This document shows positions 7,758 through 18,243 of a stretch of DNA of 58,748 nt, piece after piece. Numbering within the stretch: position 1 is the first letter of the stretch; each line of letters opens with the position of its first letter. The stretch lies in contig JAJDVJ010000090.1 of NCBI GenBank assembly GCA_022826205.1, positions 1-58,748 on the forward strand, read 5' to 3'. The position numbers and the translations under genes were made by a program. The notes beneath the pieces are model-generated. The model searched no databases. It was not told where the DNA came from and worked only from the letters and a program-made list of their open reading frames with translations. This DNA comes from Silicimonas sp. (GTDB taxonomy: Bacteria; Pseudomonadota; Alphaproteobacteria; Rhodobacterales; Rhodobacteraceae).

Positions 7758-9230
7758 CTATCCGCTCTCGAGCGGCAGGGCCACGAAGCGCGGCTCGCCG
7801 TCCCGCTGCACCAGGAGCACGATCGTCTTTCGCCCTGCTTCGCGGGTGTCCTCGATCCTGGTTTCGAACTCCGCGACGCTGCCGATTTCTTCCTGCCCGG
7901 CCTCGACAATCAGGTCTCCGACGCGAAGGCCCTTTTCAAAGGCCGCGCTGTCTTCGACCACGTCCTGAACGACCAGGCCTTCGGCGGTCTCCGGAAGCCC
8001 GAGCTGCTCGCGAAGCGCGTCGGTCATTTCGGAAAGCGTCAAGCCAAGGTGCTCGCTGGATGTCGGGTCCGTGGCATTCGCCGAAGCGGGAATGGCGCCC
8101 TCGGCTTCCTCGCGGCGTCCGAGAGTGACCATGAGCGTCCGGAATTCTCCGTCCCGGAAGACCTTGATGCGAACCTCCTTGCCGACGGTTGCGTCGCCGA
8201 CCTGGCGCACGAGACCGCGTGTGTCATCGACCTCAACGCCGTCAAAGGAAAGGATGACGTCGCCGGTCTCGATTCCGGCCTCCAATGCGGGTCCTTCAGG
8301 AACATCCGTTACGAGCGCGCCACGGACCTCGGCAAGTCCGAGACCTTCCGCAAGATCGTCCGTAACGTCCTGGATGCGGACACCCAGCCATCCGCGACGG
8401 GTTTCGCCAAAGTCGCGCAGCTGGTCGATCACGTTCTCCGCCACGCTTGCCGACATTGCAAACCCGATGCCGATCGATCCGCCGGTCGGAGAGAGGATCG
8501 CGGTATTCACGCCGATCACCTCTCCATCCATGTTGAACAACGGGCCTCCCGAGTTGCCTCGGTTGATGGCAGCGTCGGTCTGGATGAAGTCGTCGTAGCT
8601 TCCCGCGAGCGCTCGCCCTCGGGCGGAAACGATGCCGACAGAAACGGAAAAGCCCTGTCCTAGCGGGTTCCCCATGGCCATGACCCAGTCACCGACACGG
8701 GTCTCCTCGTCGTCGCCCCAACTGAGATACTTGAGAGGCTTGTCGCTCTCGACCTTCAGAAGGGCTAGGTCGGTTTTGGCATCGGTGCCGACGATCTCGG
8801 CTTCGCGTTCAAATCCCTCGAAAAACTCGATCATGATCTTGTCGGCAGACTGAATGACGTGCCTGTTGGTGACGATATAGCCGTCTTCCGAGATCACGAA
8901 GCCGGATCCCAGGGCTTGACCGCGTCGCGGACGATTGCCGTCGGGGTCGTTGCGCTCCATGAAGTCGCGGAAGAAATCCTCGAATGGCGAGCCTTCGGGC
9001 ACGATCGGGCCGGGCTGCATTCTGGTGGCAACCATGGCGGATGTCGTGATGTTCACGACGGCCGGACTGACTTTCTCGGCCAGGTCGGCAAACGTGTCAG
9101 GCCGGGACTGCGCTGACGCTGCAATAGCCTGTGCCAGAACCAGTGCGGCACCGAGAACGAGTGGCCAAAGCAGCACCAGTCCGGGCATGCGCTGCGGGGC
9201 GAATACAAGATTTCTCACGCTTTCCTCCAT
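7758..9230 (-). CDS. Do/HtrA-family periplasmic serine protease with two PDZ domains
   Basis: 490 residues. A hydrophobic signal segment spans about residues 15-40, ending near SAQS, so the protein is periplasmic. The trypsin-like domain has the catalytic triad His124 (TNRHV), Asp154 (TDLALL) and Ser227 (GNSGGPLF). Two PDZ domains follow, beginning near RRGWLGVRIQDV and near EHLGLTLSEM. DegP/DegQ-type proteases degrade or refold misfolded envelope proteins. The first Met at 9230 (MEESV) could be replaced by the Met at residue 15. The gene is transcribed alone and ends at the terminator at 7714-7737. Confidence 0.92.
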   Translation of the reverse strand: MEESVRNLVFAPQRMPGLVLLWPLVLGAALVLAQAIAASAQSRPDTFADLAEKVSPAVVNITTSAMVATRMQPGPIVPEGSPFEDFFRDFMERNDPDGNRPRRGQALGSGFVISEDGYIVTNRHVIQSADKIMIEFFEGFEREAEIVGTDAKTDLALLKVESDKPLKYLSWGDDEETRVGDWVMAMGNPLGQGFSVSVGIVSARGRALAGSYDDFIQTDAAINRGNSGGPLFNMDGEVIGVNTAILSPTGGSIGIGFAMSASVAENVIDQLRDFGETRRGWLGVRIQDVTDDLAEGLGLAEVRGALVTDVPEGPALEAGIETGDVILSFDGVEVDDTRGLVRQVGDATVGKEVRIKVFRDGEFRTLMVTLGRREEAEGAIPASANATDPTSSEHLGLTLSEMTDALREQLGLPETAEGLVVQDVVEDSAAFEKGLRVGDLIVEAGQEEIGSVAEFETRIEDTREAGRKTIVLLVQRDGEPRFVALPLESG

Positions 9231-9431
9231 ACGATCTTGTTTGAGTCGAACCGGTTACGACGTTTGATTGGCAGCATCTCAGATAGGGAGCGGTGCATTC
9301 AAGTCAAAGGCAAATCGCGCCGCTTCACTCTGCCGTGAAAGCGAAGCACGCACGCAAAGGCCCGACGGGTCACGGCAAAGTGCGTGTCCTTGCCACCGCA
9401 TCTGTTCAGTGCATTCGAAACAAGGCGAAAA

Positions 9432-9455
9432 AAGGGTGCCTCGCAAGGCACCCTT
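9432..9455 (-). terminator. Intrinsic terminator after glnA
   Basis: A 10-bp stem (AAGGGTGCCT with AGGCACCCTT) and a 4-base loop. Read on the minus strand it is followed by a run of six T, 28 bases after the glnA stop. Confidence 0.88.
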
Positions 9456-9482
9456 CCTGTTTCGGATCGTTGCTGAATGTCT

Positions 9483-10889
9483 TCAGCAGCTATAGTACAT
9501 CTTGAACTCGACCGGGTGAGGCGTGTGCTCGTAGGCGTAGATCTCTTCCCATTTGAGTTCCATGTAGCCCTCGATCTGGCTGCGTGTGAAAACATCACCC
9601 TGAAGCAGGAAGTCCATGTCGGCTTCCAGTTCGCCCATCGCCTCGCGGAGACTGGCGCAGACCGTTGGAATCCCCTCGAGCTCCTCGGGGGGCAGGTCAT
9701 AAAGATCCTTGTCCATTGGGTCGCCAGGGTCGATCTTGTTCCTTATCCCGTCAAGGCCGGCCATCAGGAGCGACGCAAACGCCAGATAGGGGTTCGCCGC
9801 GGGATCGGGGAAGCGGACTTCCACGCGCTTGGCCTTCGGACTCTCGGTCCACGGAATCCGGCACGAAGCCGAGCGGTTCCGGGCCGAATACGCCCTCAGA
9901 ACCGGAGCCTCGAAGCCCGGAATCAAGCGTTTGTAGGAGTTCGTCGCCGGATTTGTGAAGGCATTGAGCGCCTTTGAGTGCTTGAGCACGCCGCCAATGT
10001 AGTAGAGCGCCTCCTGGCTGAGATCCGCGTACCGGTCCCCTGCGAAGAGCGGCTTTCCGTCCTTCCAGATCGACTGGTTCACGTGCATGCCCGTACCGTT
10101 GTCGCCCGCGATCGGCTTGGGCATGAACGTGGCCGACTTGCCGTATGCATGCGATACCTGGTGGATGACGTACTTGTACTTCTGCAGATTGTCTCCCTGA
10201 TCGGTAAGCGAACTGAAGACGAGGCCAAGTTCGTGCTGGCACGAAGCCACCTCGTGATGGTGCTTGTCGACCTTCATGCCCATGCGCTTCATCGTCGAGA
10301 GCATTTCCGAGCGGATGTCCTGAGCGTCGTCTACCGGGGGAACCGGGAAGTAGCCGCCCTTGATGCCGGGGCGGTGGCCCATGTTGCCCATTTCGTACTC
10401 GGTATCGGTGTTCCACGAACCGTCGATCGCGTCGATCTCATAGCCGACCTTGTTCATTTCGACCGAATAGCGGACATCGTCAAAGATGAAGAATTCAGCT
10501 TCCGGTCCCCAGAACGACTCGTCGCCGATTCCGCTGGACTTAAGATAGGCTTCGGCTTTCTCAGCCGTCCCGCGCGGGTCGCGCTCGTAGTGCTCGCCAG
10601 TGTCCGGTTCCACGACCGAGCAATGGACTGCCAGCGTCGTCTCCGCGAAGAACGGATCCATGTATGCGCTCGAGGTGTCAGGCATCAGCTTCATGTCGGA
10701 CTGGTCGATCGACTTCCAGCCAGCAATGGAGGAACCGTCGAACATTAACCCTTCCTCAAGGAAGTCCTCGTTCACCTCATCGGCGTGCACAGTAACGTGC
10801 TGCAGCTTGCCACGAGGATCCGTGAACCGAATGTCCACGTATTCCACCTCTTCGTCCTTGATCGTCTGCAAGACGTCCTTGTTGCTCAT
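9483..10889 (-). CDS. glnA: Glutamine synthetase type I
   Basis: 468 residues, the standard GSI-beta length. [10 protein letters not shown], the metal and glutamate motifs ([21 protein letters not shown]) and [13 protein letters not shown] are all present. The adenylylation loop reads [11 protein letters not shown], with its target Tyr at about residue 397. The enzyme makes glutamine from glutamate, ammonia and ATP in the cytoplasm. The start ATG at 10889 has AGGAGG-like purines upstream (GGACAGGAGGATCGCTCC on the minus strand). It lies 38 bases after glnB on the same strand, so the two form the usual glnBA operon with P-II control by adenylylation. Confidence 0.98.
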   Translation of the reverse strand: MSNKDVLQTIKDEEVEYVDIRFTDPRGKLQHVTVHADEVNEDFLEEGLMFDGSSIAGWKSIDQSDMKLMPDTSSAYMDPFFAETTLAVHCSVVEPDTGEHYERDPRGTAEKAEAYLKSSGIGDESFWGPEAEFFIFDDVRYSVEMNKVGYEIDAIDGSWNTDTEYEMGNMGHRPGIKGGYFPVPPVDDAQDIRSEMLSTMKRMGMKVDKHHHEVASCQHELGLVFSSLTDQGDNLQKYKYVIHQVSHAYGKSATFMPKPIAGDNGTGMHVNQSIWKDGKPLFAGDRYADLSQEALYYIGGVLKHSKALNAFTNPATNSYKRLIPGFEAPVLRAYSARNRSASCRIPWTESPKAKRVEVRFPDPAANPYLAFASLLMAGLDGIRNKIDPGDPMDKDLYDLPPEELEGIPTVCASLREAMGELEADMDFLLQGDVFTRSQIEGYMELKWEEIYAYEHTPHPVEFKMYYSC

Positions 10890-10927
10890 GGAGCGATCCT
10901 CCTGTCCTTACTCTGGATGCTGAATGA

Positions 10928-11818
<891 letters not shown>

Positions 11819-13507
11819 GTGACCGTCATTCTGACCGCCGCAGAAATGCGAGCCGTCGAACAAGCCGCCATGTCGAGTGGAGAGGTCACGGGTCTTGAAC
11901 TCATGGAACGGGCCGGCAGCGGCGTGGTGGATGCGATTTTCGACAGATGGCCGGACCTCGCCAGCACGTCACATTGCGCGCGCGTCCTCTGCGGTCCCGG
12001 AAACAACGGTGGCGACGGGCTTGTCGTGGCACGGCTGCTGAAGGAATGGGGCTGGGAGGTCGAGGTTTCGCTCCTGGGCGCTCCCGGGAAGTTGCCGCCG
12101 GACGCGAAATCGAATTTCGAGAAATGGCGCCAGCTTGCCGGAGCCGAACCCGACTTGCGGAAAGGCAAGACCGATGTTTCCTTCTCGGCCGGACCGCCAC
12201 CGGACTTGCTGGTCGATGCACTCTTCGGAACGGGCCTGTGCCGACCGCTCGGGACGCCTTTCAGCGATGAACTGGAACACTGGGGAGGCTTCTCCGAGGA
12301 AGGAGGCATTCGCGAAGTGCCAAGCCAGGGACGGCCCTTCCGGGTCGTTGCGGTTGACATACCGAGCGGGCTCTGCGCCGACAGCGGGCGTGTCCTCGGG
12401 TCGAGCATTCGGGCCGACCTGACCGTGACGTTTCATGCACCCAAGCGCGGCCACTTCCTGGATCGGGGCATGGACCTGTGCGGCATGTTGGCGGTGGTTT
12501 CCCTGGGCCTTGATGACTGTTCCCGGAATGCCGGAGCGAACGCCGCTCCCGCCCTTGAGACGGGCGTCCGCCTGGCAGGCGCAGGTGTCGATCCATGCCG
12601 GTTGAGGAAAGTCCGTGGCCACAAGTATGATCATGGGCATGTCCTGGTTGTGTCCGGCGGACCAGGCCGGACCGGTGCCGCTCGGCTTGCAGCGCGTGGG
12701 GCGCTTAGGATCGGCGCAGGCCTCGTCACGATTGCCTGCCCGGAAACGGCGCTCACAGAAGTGGCGGGCCAGACAACCGCTGTCATGTGCCGTGTGCTGG
12801 ATGATGCAGCCGGCCTTCGTGATGCCCTTGAGGACGACAGGCTTGCTTCGCTTTGCCTTGGCCCTGGCCTTGGGGTCGGAAAGGAGGCGCGGGCTCTTGT
12901 CTTGACGGCACTTGGCGCTCCCCGATCACAAGCCGTGCGAAATGGCGCGAGCGCAACGCCGAACGGCGGCGCATTCGGGTCGAACGATGGCCGAACGGGA
13001 CGTCGGCCGGTCGTCCTCGACGCCGATGCGCTGACTTGTTTCATGGAGGACTCCGAGATCCTGTTCGATGCGCTGCACGAGGACTGTGTTCTCACCCCGC
13101 ATGCGGGCGAGTTCGGGCGACTGTTTCCCGACATTGCGGAGAGACTCGTGGCTCCTGCGACCGCCGGACCTGCCTTTTCCAAGATTGACGCGACTCGCGA
13201 AGCGGCCCGGCGCGCGGGATGCACGATCCTCTTCAAGGGTCCGGACACAGTGATTTCGGATTCGATCGGCCGTTGCGTGTTGAACTCGAGCGTTCGGGAG
13301 CGGGATGCGCCATGGCTCGCCACTGCTGGCTCGGGCGACGTGCTGGCGGGATTCATCGCCGGCCTTCTTGCGCGCAGACTTGTGCCCCTGGAGGCGGCCG
13401 AGACCGCGGCATGGGTGCATACCGAATGCGCGATTTCATTCGGACCCGGGCTCGTTGCGGAGGACATGCCCGAGGAACTGCCCAATGTGTTCCGACGGCT
13501 TGCATGA
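11819..13507 (+). CDS. nnr: Bifunctional NAD(P)H-hydrate epimerase / ADP-dependent NAD(P)H-hydrate dehydratase
   Basis: 562 residues from a GTG at 11819 (TVILTAAEMRAVEQAAM); a later ATG at 11846 is possible. The N-terminal epimerase (YjeF_N) domain carries LCGPGNNGGDGLVVARLL and VDALFGTGL. The C-terminal dehydratase (ribokinase-like) domain carries KYDHGHVLVVSGGPGRTGAARLAA, LTPHAGEFGRLF and the catalytic ATAGSGDVLAGFIAGLLA. Together they repair hydrated NADH and NADPH. A Gly/Asn/Arg-rich stretch just before VVLDADALTCF looks like an insertion relative to typical members. No operon partner overlaps; the cysteine synthase gene follows after 113 bases. Confidence 0.92.
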   Translation: MTVILTAAEMRAVEQAAMSSGEVTGLELMERAGSGVVDAIFDRWPDLASTSHCARVLCGPGNNGGDGLVVARLLKEWGWEVEVSLLGAPGKLPPDAKSNFEKWRQLAGAEPDLRKGKTDVSFSAGPPPDLLVDALFGTGLCRPLGTPFSDELEHWGGFSEEGGIREVPSQGRPFRVVAVDIPSGLCADSGRVLGSSIRADLTVTFHAPKRGHFLDRGMDLCGMLAVVSLGLDDCSRNAGANAAPALETGVRLAGAGVDPCRLRKVRGHKYDHGHVLVVSGGPGRTGAARLAARGALRIGAGLVTIACPETALTEVAGQTTAVMCRVLDDAAGLRDALEDDRLASLCLGPGLGVGKEARALVLTALGAPRSQAVRNGASATPNGGAFGSNDGRTGRRPVVLDADALTCFMEDSEILFDALHEDCVLTPHAGEFGRLFPDIAERLVAPATAGPAFSKIDATREAARRAGCTILFKGPDTVISDSIGRCVLNSSVRERDAPWLATAGSGDVLAGFIAGLLARRLVPLEAAETAAWVHTECAISFGPGLVAEDMPEELPNVFRRLA

Positions 13508-13620
13508 TGCCGGACGTAGCGCTCATGCAGTCATGATCCTTGCGCGTGGAAAATGCGTCGGCCCGATTGTATCCGGCGTCCCGCGCCACTAGGACGGTTG
13601 CGAGACACAAGGGGATGCTG

Positions 13621-14649
13621 ATGACCGTTCGCAGCGATCTTGCCGAGACCGTTGGAAACACGCCGCTGATCCGGCTGAACGGCCCGTCCGACGCCACAGG
13701 CTGCGAAATTCTCGGAAAGGCCGAGTTCCTGAATCCGGGTCAGTCCGTCAAGGACCGAGCCGCGCTGTACATCATTCGCGATGCAGTCGCGAAGGGTGCG
13801 TTGAAGGCCGGAGGCACGATCGTGGAGGGTACGGCCGGCAATACTGGCATCGGGCTCGCGCTTGTGGGTGCCTCGATGGGATTTCGGACGGTCATCGTGA
13901 TTCCGGAAACCCAAAGCCAGGAAAAAAAGGACATGATCCAACTCTGTGGGGCAGAGCTGGTGCAGGTTCCGGCCGTTCCGTACAAGAACCCGAACAACTA
14001 CGTGAAGTACTCCGAGCGCCTGGCCGAGCGCCTGGCCGGAACCGAACCCAACGGCGCGATTTGGGCAAACCAGTTCGACAACGTAGCGAACCGGCAGGCG
14101 CATGTGGAAACCACTGGCCCGGAAATCTGGGAGCAGACCGGCGGCAAGATCGATGGGTTCACTTGCTCCGTCGGTTCGGGCGGAACGCTTGCCGGCGTTG
14201 CTCTGGCGCTGCAACCCAGGGGCGTGAAGGTTGGACTCAGCGACCCGGACGGTTCGGGCCTCTACAAGCTCTACACGGATCGGGATCCGCCCGAAGGCGA
14301 TTCGATCACCGAGGGAATCGGGCAGGGTCGGATCACGGCCAATCTGGAGAGTTATGTGCCGGATTTCGTGTACAAGGTGCCGGACAGCGAAGCCTTGCCG
14401 ATCGTCTTCGACCTTCTTGAGAAGGAAGGCCTATGCCTAGGCGGGTCGACCGGCATCAACGTTGCTGGCGCGATGCGCCTGGCGCACGAGATGGGCCCAG
14501 GGCACACGATCGTCACAATCCTCTGCGATTACGGAAACCGTTATCAATCCAAGCTCTTCAACCCGGCATTCCTGCGCGAACGGGGATTGCCAGTGCCGTC
14601 GTGGATCGGGCGCGACGAGCGCATACTGCCAAAGGTTTTTGCAGAATGA
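13621..14649 (+). CDS. cysK: Cysteine synthase A (O-acetylserine sulfhydrylase), PLP-dependent
   Basis: 342 residues from the ATG at 13621; AAGGGG at 13609-13614 gives correct spacing for this start rather than for the ATG at 13615. The PLP lysine is Lys44 in PGQSVKDRAA, and EGTAGNTGIGLA and GGTLAGVA are the phosphate loops. The enzyme condenses O-acetylserine with sulfide. It belongs to the long alphaproteobacterial form with a C-terminal FLRERGLPVPSW extension. The stop overlaps the MscS start at 14646 (ATGA), so the two are co-translated. Confidence 0.9.
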   Translation: MTVRSDLAETVGNTPLIRLNGPSDATGCEILGKAEFLNPGQSVKDRAALYIIRDAVAKGALKAGGTIVEGTAGNTGIGLALVGASMGFRTVIVIPETQSQEKKDMIQLCGAELVQVPAVPYKNPNNYVKYSERLAERLAGTEPNGAIWANQFDNVANRQAHVETTGPEIWEQTGGKIDGFTCSVGSGGTLAGVALALQPRGVKVGLSDPDGSGLYKLYTDRDPPEGDSITEGIGQGRITANLESYVPDFVYKVPDSEALPIVFDLLEKEGLCLGGSTGINVAGAMRLAHEMGPGHTIVTILCDYGNRYQSKLFNPAFLRERGLPVPSWIGRDERILPKVFAE

Positions 14650-17027
14650 GGACACGCATGAATCGCATTGCGTTCTGGATGGTCTTGGCCTCCTGGACCT
14701 TGCTGACGTCCCTCGCGGTTGCGCAGGTTGCACCGGAATTCGAGCGGTTTGACCAGTTTGCGGGTGCCGTCGAGACGAGCCTGGGCAAGGACCGGCTTCC
14801 TGACAGCGGACTCCAGAGTCTCAGGAACGCCTTGGCGGAATGGAGAGACGAATTCGTGGGCGCCAGGGACACGAACGCTGTCGAGGTGGAGGCGCTGCAA
14901 GCCCAGATTGATGCGCTGGGCCCGCCGCCCGCAGAGGGAGGGACGGAATCTGCTTCTGTGGCCGAGCGGCGAACTGTTCTGGAAGCCGCATTGCAGGAAG
15001 CGCTGGCTCCCAGGCTCCGGGCGGATGAAGCCCATGCCCGGGCGGATGCCCTGATTCGGCAGATCGATTCGAGGCTTCGCGCGAGGCAGACTGGCCGATT
15101 GTTCGACCTTTCGCGAACGCCCCTGGACCCGAGACTCTGGTCTGGAGCGGTGGCTGCGATTGTCGACATTGCGTCAGAGACACGGCAGGAAATCGCGGCA
15201 AGTCGTCCAGGCACGCTTGACAATGCGGTATTCTGGCAACGCATCGTGATCGCCGTCCTGTTCCTGATCGCCGCCGCCGCCTTGGTTTCGCGTGGAGAGC
15301 GCATAACCGCAGGGCTGCACGGACGCGTTGCGGCCGCGTCGGCAGGGCACGCGCGGCTTTTGTCTGACTACCTCCTTTCGTTCGGTACTGTGCTGTTGGC
15401 ATTGGTCGGAGTGTCGCTCCTGAACGGGGCGCTGATCTCGACCGGCGTGCTTGGCGCGACGGGCCGTGCATTGGCCGCTGGGGTCAATGCGATGATCGTG
15501 GCAACCGTAATCGGGCATTGGCTTGGCCGCCAGATCTTCCCGAAGCATGAGCCGGAAGGGGCTGGACTGGCGCTTGGCAAGGAGCAGCGTGCCCGAGCTC
15601 GCACCCTGGCATCGTTGCTGGGTCTTCTTGCCGGTATCCTGATATTGCACGACCTTGTTACGACGGCCGCTGAGATCGATGATGACATCTCCGGTGTCCT
15701 TGCGTTTCCGATTCTTGTCCTGACGGGCGTTGTGATGTGGCGGCTCGGCGGCATTGCGAGCGCTGTCGGCCGAAGGTCGGAAGGCGTGGATCCGGCGTTC
15801 GGTCGCGGCTCGGTGCAACTTCTTTGGCGTGCAGTGCAGGCCGTGGCACTTGCCGCTCCGGCTGCGGCGGCCATCGGCTTTCAGGGCTTGGCAAGCGGGA
15901 TCCTGCTGCCGTCGGTGCTGAGTCTTGGGCTTCTGGCCTTGCTGGTCAGTCTCCATCATGCCTTGAGATCGGCCTACGGTTTGCTTCGCGGTCTTGACGC
16001 TGCCGAGGCACGTCAGGCCTTGGTCCCGGTGCTTGCAAGCCTGTCCATTGCGCTGGCCGCCTTGCCGGTGATTGCACTGATCTGGGGCGCGCGGAGCACG
16101 GATCTTGCTGATGCGTGGACAAGGTTCAGGACCGGCGTTGCATTGGGCGACTCATTGGTGTCGCCTTCCGATCTTCTCACGTTCGCGATCGTCTTTGCGG
16201 TCGGTTTCCTGGTGACGCGGCTCGTGCAGGGAACGTTGCGGTCCAGCGTCCTGCCGCGAACGCGAATTGACGCGGGAGGACGAAACGCAATTGTCTCCGG
16301 CGCCGGGTATGTCGGGATTGCGGTTGCAGCTGTGGCGGGGGTCAGCGCTGCCGGCATTGACCTGTCGTCGCTTGCGATCGTCATCGGCGCCTTGGGCGTG
16401 GGCATCGGCTTCGGTCTTCAGAACATCATCAATAATTTCGTTTCGGGCATCATCCTGCTGATCGAGCGTCCGATCAGCGAAGGGGACTGGGTCGAGGTTG
16501 GCGGGCAGATGGGCATCGTTAGGCGGATCAGCGTGCGCTCAACCCGGATCGAGACTTTCGACCGGACAGACGTGATCGTGCCTAACGGGGATCTGATATC
16601 CGGCACTGTCACGAACTGGACCCGCGGCAACCTGACCGGACGGGTCATTGTCCCAGTGGGGGTGGCCTATGGCACGGACTCGGCAAAGGTCGAGAAGATC
16701 CTGCGCGAGATTGCCGAGGCGCAGCCGGCAATCGCCAAGGATCCCGCTCCATCGGTGATCTTCAGGGGATTTGGCGCCGACAGCATGGATTTCGAGATCC
16801 GGGCGATTCTGGATGACATAAACTACGGGCTGGCCGTGCGGTCTGACATCAACCATGAGATCGTCCGGCGCTTTGCCGAAGAGGACATCGAAATTCCGTT
16901 TGCGCAGCGGGATGTCTGGTTGAGGAACCCCGAAACATTGACGTCGCCAGGCACATCGAAGCGGCGCGTCACGCAGCCGGCCGACACCGGAGCGCATGAG
17001 CCCGGATCAAGCGGGGATGCGGAATGA
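14646..17027 (+). CDS. Large MscS-family mechanosensitive channel (DUF3772-containing type)
   Basis: 793 residues from the ATG at 14646, which overlaps the cysK stop. A signal peptide (about residues 5-27, ending VAQVAPE) is followed by a periplasmic helical region of about 170 residues, then about ten membrane segments. The pore-lining MscS helix reads AIVIGALGVGIGFGLQN, followed by the beta domain (FDRTDVIVPNGDLISGTVTNW) and the cytoplasmic alpha/beta domain. Such channels release solutes on osmotic downshock. The gene overlaps the AlaX gene by 4 bases. Confidence 0.9.
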   Translation: MRTRMNRIAFWMVLASWTLLTSLAVAQVAPEFERFDQFAGAVETSLGKDRLPDSGLQSLRNALAEWRDEFVGARDTNAVEVEALQAQIDALGPPPAEGGTESASVAERRTVLEAALQEALAPRLRADEAHARADALIRQIDSRLRARQTGRLFDLSRTPLDPRLWSGAVAAIVDIASETRQEIAASRPGTLDNAVFWQRIVIAVLFLIAAAALVSRGERITAGLHGRVAAASAGHARLLSDYLLSFGTVLLALVGVSLLNGALISTGVLGATGRALAAGVNAMIVATVIGHWLGRQIFPKHEPEGAGLALGKEQRARARTLASLLGLLAGILILHDLVTTAAEIDDDISGVLAFPILVLTGVVMWRLGGIASAVGRRSEGVDPAFGRGSVQLLWRAVQAVALAAPAAAAIGFQGLASGILLPSVLSLGLLALLVSLHHALRSAYGLLRGLDAAEARQALVPVLASLSIALAALPVIALIWGARSTDLADAWTRFRTGVALGDSLVSPSDLLTFAIVFAVGFLVTRLVQGTLRSSVLPRTRIDAGGRNAIVSGAGYVGIAVAAVAGVSAAGIDLSSLAIVIGALGVGIGFGLQNIINNFVSGIILLIERPISEGDWVEVGGQMGIVRRISVRSTRIETFDRTDVIVPNGDLISGTVTNWTRGNLTGRVIVPVGVAYGTDSAKVEKILREIAEAQPAIAKDPAPSVIFRGFGADSMDFEIRAILDDINYGLAVRSDINHEIVRRFAEEDIEIPFAQRDVWLRNPETLTSPGTSKRRVTQPADTGAHEPGSSGDAE

Positions 17028-17737
17028 CAGAGGTTCTCTACCGCGATGCCTACCTTCGCGAGGCAACCGGTCGCGTGGACTTGATCAATGAGCGTGGCGG
17101 CGTCGTTCTGGATGCTTCCGTGTTCTATCCCACTGGCGGTGGCCAGCCTGGTGACTGCGGAATGCTGAGCTGGGAGGGAGGCGAAGCTCGCATTGCCACG
17201 ACGGTCAAGGACGCGGGCCGTCCGGTCCTGGTGCCGGAAGAGGGCGCGTCTCTGCCCACGTCGGGCATGGAGGTGCAGCAGGTTCTCGACTGGGACCGTC
17301 GCTACGGGCACATGCGGGTTCACACGGCCTTGCACCTGCTGTCCGTCGTGATTCCTCTTCCCGTGACCGGTGGGTCGATTTCCGCGGACAAGGGGCGGCT
17401 TGATTTTGACATGCCCGACCCTCCGGAGGACAAGGCGGCGTTGACGGACGAGTTGAACGCGCTCGTCACACACGATCTCGAGGTCAGCGAAGACTGGATC
17501 ACGGAGGAAGATCTTGACGCAAATCCGGGGCTCGTGAAGACGATGTCGGTGCAACCGCCACGTGGAGCTGGCCGCATTCGATTGATCAGGATCGGCGTCG
17601 GTGACGAGCAGGTCGATCTCCAACCCTGCGGCGGAACCCATGTGGCAAGGACTGGTGAAATCGGGCGAATCCGCTTGGGCAAGGTCGAGAAGAAGGGCGC
17701 CCGCAACCGGCGTGTCTACCTGCACCTAGATCCCTGA
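17024..17737 (+). CDS. Alanyl-tRNA editing protein (AlaX-like)
   Basis: 237 residues from an ATG overlapping the channel stop (ATGA). It has the AlaRS-type editing-domain zinc motif His100-x3-His104 (RVHTALHLL) and the second half CGGTH in DLQPCGGTHV. The FYPTGGGQPGD motif near residue 34 is also conserved. Stand-alone AlaX proteins remove serine or glycine wrongly attached to tRNA-Ala. The protein has no alanine-activating domain, so it acts in trans. Last gene of the cysK-MscS-AlaX chain; 17738-18006 shows no further gene. Confidence 0.93.
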   Translation: MTEVLYRDAYLREATGRVDLINERGGVVLDASVFYPTGGGQPGDCGMLSWEGGEARIATTVKDAGRPVLVPEEGASLPTSGMEVQQVLDWDRRYGHMRVHTALHLLSVVIPLPVTGGSISADKGRLDFDMPDPPEDKAALTDELNALVTHDLEVSEDWITEEDLDANPGLVKTMSVQPPRGAGRIRLIRIGVGDEQVDLQPCGGTHVARTGEIGRIRLGKVEKKGARNRRVYLHLDP

Positions 17738-18006
17738 TCCGGACTGCATTTCTGCCAATCCTGCCACACACACTGCGATCCTCTTGATCGCAGGGGAGTG
17801 ATCCGAGTTTCCGTCTTGCGGGGAGTCTGGTGAAATCGCAGCTTGACCTGTCTGCGATCGTTGGACCCAGGCCCGATACGATCCATATGGGCCAATTCCT
17901 GTGACGCGACGAGTCCCTTGATGCCTGACATTCTGGGACCGGCTGGTCCTTGCCCTTCCGTCGGCACTTGCATGCCATGCGCTGAAGCGGCTAAGGATCA
18001 TGCGCC

Positions 18007-18096
18007 GGAGAGGTGGCCGAGTGGTCGAAGGCGCACGCCTGGAACGCGTGTAGGCGGGAAACCGTCTCCAGGGTTCGAATCCCTGTCTCTCCGCCA
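18007..18096 (+). tRNA. tRNA-Ser (anticodon GGA)
   Basis: A 90-base class II tRNA beginning GGAGAGGTGGCCGAGTGGTC. The anticodon stem ACGCC/GGCGT-type region encloses TGGAA with anticodon GGA. A long variable arm (TAGGCGGGAAACCGTCTC) is followed by the T arm GGTTCGAATCC. The acceptor stem closes with one G-T pair, and CCA is encoded at 18094-18096. Confidence 0.96.
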
Positions 18097-18201
18097 CCTG
18101 CACTTTGCGAGCCCGAGATGACGGTTCATGCGCGTACGCTCATCGCAGTTGATCGGGGTGACGGGCGCGCCGTCTCATGCATTGCAGCGCAGGGCTTGAA
18201 T

Positions 18202-18220
18202 TGGACTAATTAATGGTCCA
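18202..18220. promoter_or_regulatory. Palindromic operator of the toxin-antitoxin module
   Basis: TGGACTAATTAATGGTCCA: 5-base arms TGGAC/GTCCA around an AT-rich centre that contains ATTAAT. It lies 24 bases before the antitoxin ATG, with the ribosome site AAGGAG at 18233-18238 in between. Type II antitoxins usually repress their own promoter through such palindromes; that role is inferred. Confidence 0.6.
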
Positions 18221-18243
18221 TTTTCCTCACCAAGGAGTGCAAT